This document shows, one piece after another, positions 6,175-7,161 of a stretch of DNA of 7,161 nt. This stretch comes from Candidatus Nomurabacteria bacterium (lineage in GTDB: Bacteria; Patescibacteriota; Minisyncoccia; Phycocordibacterales; UBA9973). The position numbers and the translations under genes are program-made. The stretch lies in NCBI GenBank assembly GCA_026395935.1, contig JAPLXT010000114.1, forward strand, positions 1 to 7,161, written 5' to 3'. The first letter of the stretch is position 1, and the number at the start of each line of letters is the position of its first letter. Under the pieces are notes generated by a model. That model saw only the letters and a program-made list of their open reading frames with translations. It had not been told where the DNA came from and did no database searches.

Positions 6175-6987
6175 CTAGAAAAGATGAGATATTTGAATCC
6201 ATTTTTCAAATTTGATGTCCTCGGCTCGAGCTTTTGGATTTATATTTAATTTTGCAAAAATCTCATCTATTTTATTTATATAAGGAAGTCGGACTTCCTT
6301 AATTTGTATATCTTCCAGATTTTTACGAAGAACTTTTCTTTTATGCGCAAAACCAGTCTTTATTAATCGAAAAAATAATTCTTCATCACTTTTTTCTTTA
6401 AAAAGTTCATTGGAGATATTGTTTATAGAAATAATTGCTGAATCTACTTTTGGTTCAGGTGAGAAAAATCTTTTATGAACCTTCATTATATATTTAGGTG
6501 TAGCATAAGCCTTCACACTTAAAGAGAGAATGCTTTCCTTCCCATCTCGGGCAACAATTCTTTCCGCAACTTCTTTTTGTACCAAGAGGGTCATAAGAGT
6601 TGGTTTGTTTTTTACATCACTTAAAAATTTTCTGATTATTGAGCCAGTGATGTTGTATGGGATGTTGGCAATTATTTTATAAGAAATATTTTTAAGATAA
6701 ATATCAGGTTTAAATTCTAGGCAATCCCCTTCTACTATTTTTAATTTCTTATTTTTAATTTCTTCTTTAAATCTTTCTTCGAGAATTGTTACAAGATCAC
6801 GATCCATCTCAATAGCAAAAACCTTTTTTGATTTCTCTAAAAGTTTTTCTGTGAGGGCGCCTTTACCTGGGCCGATTTCTAGTACGACATCTTTACCACA
6901 AAGAGAACTCGCTTCACACATTTTGAAAAGCGCCTCTTTTGATTTCAGAAAATTCTGCCCCATTGATTTCTTCGCTTGGTGAGTCAT
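6175..6987 (-). CDS. rsmA: 16S rRNA (adenine1518-N6/adenine1519-N6)-dimethyltransferase
   Basis: RsmA/KsgA uses S-adenosylmethionine to dimethylate two adjacent adenines in the 3' terminal hairpin of 16S rRNA during late small-subunit assembly; lack of it gives kasugamycin resistance in model bacteria. Visible motifs: KKSMGQNFL near the start, the SAM-binding EIGPGKGALT (37-46), AIEMD with acidic Glu60, GDCLEF (87-92), and the catalytic NIPYNI (108-113; NIPY instead of the commoner NLPY). Then come VQKEVAERI (136-144), FFSPEPKVDSAI (174-185), and the C-terminal rRNA-binding GFAHKRKVLRKNL (212-224) and ARAEDI (254-258 region). At 270 aa the length is normal and the protein looks intact. The ATG lies one base after the helicase stop, with no close Shine-Dalgarno, so translation is probably coupled. 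The KSMGQNFL motif right after it supports this start. Confidence 0.97.
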   Translation of the reverse strand: MTHQAKKSMGQNFLKSKEALFKMCEASSLCGKDVVLEIGPGKGALTEKLLEKSKKVFAIEMDRDLVTILEERFKEEIKNKKLKIVEGDCLEFKPDIYLKNISYKIIANIPYNITGSIIRKFLSDVKNKPTLMTLLVQKEVAERIVARDGKESILSLSVKAYATPKYIMKVHKRFFSPEPKVDSAIISINNISNELFKEKSDEELFFRLIKTGFAHKRKVLRKNLEDIQIKEVRLPYINKIDEIFAKLNINPKARAEDIKFEKWIQISHLF

Positions 6988-6988
6988 A

Positions 6989-7161
6989 TTATAAGTATAC
7001 TATTGTTTCTCCATTTCTAGAATGGCTTTGAGTAAATTCTGTCAGATGAGTGGGGATATCATAAATGAACTCACTTGGATTATTTACTTGTTTCATTCCG
7101 AAAATTGTTCGCAAAGATGCGTAAGTTAGGAAAAGTTTTTTCTCTGCTCTAGTGAGTGCCA
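6989..7161 (-). CDS. UvrD/PcrA/Rep-type superfamily 1 DNA helicase, C-terminal end (partial)
   Basis: Only the last 56 complete codons are present; the 5' part lies beyond the right edge. The visible sequence begins ALTRAEKKLFLTYA, which is helicase motif VI (x-A-x-TRA with the arginine that senses ATP gamma-phosphate), followed by RTIFG and SEFIYDIPTHL, the usual ending of UvrD/PcrA proteins from CPR bacteria. These enzymes translocate 3'-5' on single-stranded DNA and act in nucleotide excision and mismatch repair and in removing replication obstacles. It is short after motif VI, lacking the long C-terminal tail of E. coli UvrD or Gram-positive PcrA; this is common in such genomes as far as I recall. 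Stop TAA (6989-6991) is one base from the rsmA ATG. Which of UvrD, PcrA or Rep it is cannot be told from this end. Confidence 0.85.
   Translation of the reverse strand, partial: ALTRAEKKLFLTYASLRTIFGMKQVNNPSEFIYDIPTHLTEFTQSHSRNGETIVYL

Overview
The window looks like a chromosomal segment of a Candidate Phyla Radiation (Patescibacteria, probably Parcubacteria-like) bacterium. This is inferred from three things: AT-rich DNA with short spacers, large secreted proteins without enzymatic domains, and recurring Asp/Asn-rich 'DNDxxGLxDxxDPxC' calcium-binding-type motifs together with Cys-pair and Ig-like repeats, a combination I associate with that group. The standard genetic code fits: Gly is written GGN, and TAA, TAG and TGA all end genes.

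All credible genes lie on the minus strand, so gene order runs from high to low coordinates. The right end holds two housekeeping genes: the C-terminus of a UvrD/PcrA-type helicase (6989-7161, cut by the window edge) and, one base later, a complete rsmA/ksgA 16S rRNA dimethyltransferase (6175-6987).

After a 101-bp AT-rich spacer comes a cell-envelope block. It starts with a small membrane-anchored protein carrying a thrombospondin-3-like calcium motif (5615-6073). Next is a 92-codon frame (5340-5618) that looks like the detached C-terminal half of the same protein. A 79-bp spacer with a good sigma70-like promoter and a 14-nt tandem repeat precedes a 980-aa secreted protein (2318-5260), which resembles a large conserved CPR exported-protein family and also ends in a calcium-type motif. 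A 247-aa membrane-anchored protein with a phage-decoration-like beta domain follows (1559-2302).

The left 1.56 kb is a broken gene for a repeat-rich surface protein. It has four Ig-like units, six Cys-x9/10-Cys 'NPP' repeats and two calcium-type motifs, and it runs off the window. Its 5' end is damaged: the first Ig-like unit begins abruptly, in another frame, where the 247-aa ORF stops, and it carries an in-frame TGA exactly where a sister repeat has a GGA glycine codon.

Taken together the block encodes anchored and secreted surface proteins that probably act at the cell envelope, perhaps in attachment or in a surface appendage or secretion machine. No catalytic function can be assigned to any of them. 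The most notable features are the lesions (two probable split genes), the modular repeats, and one calcium-type motif family distributed over three neighbouring genes.
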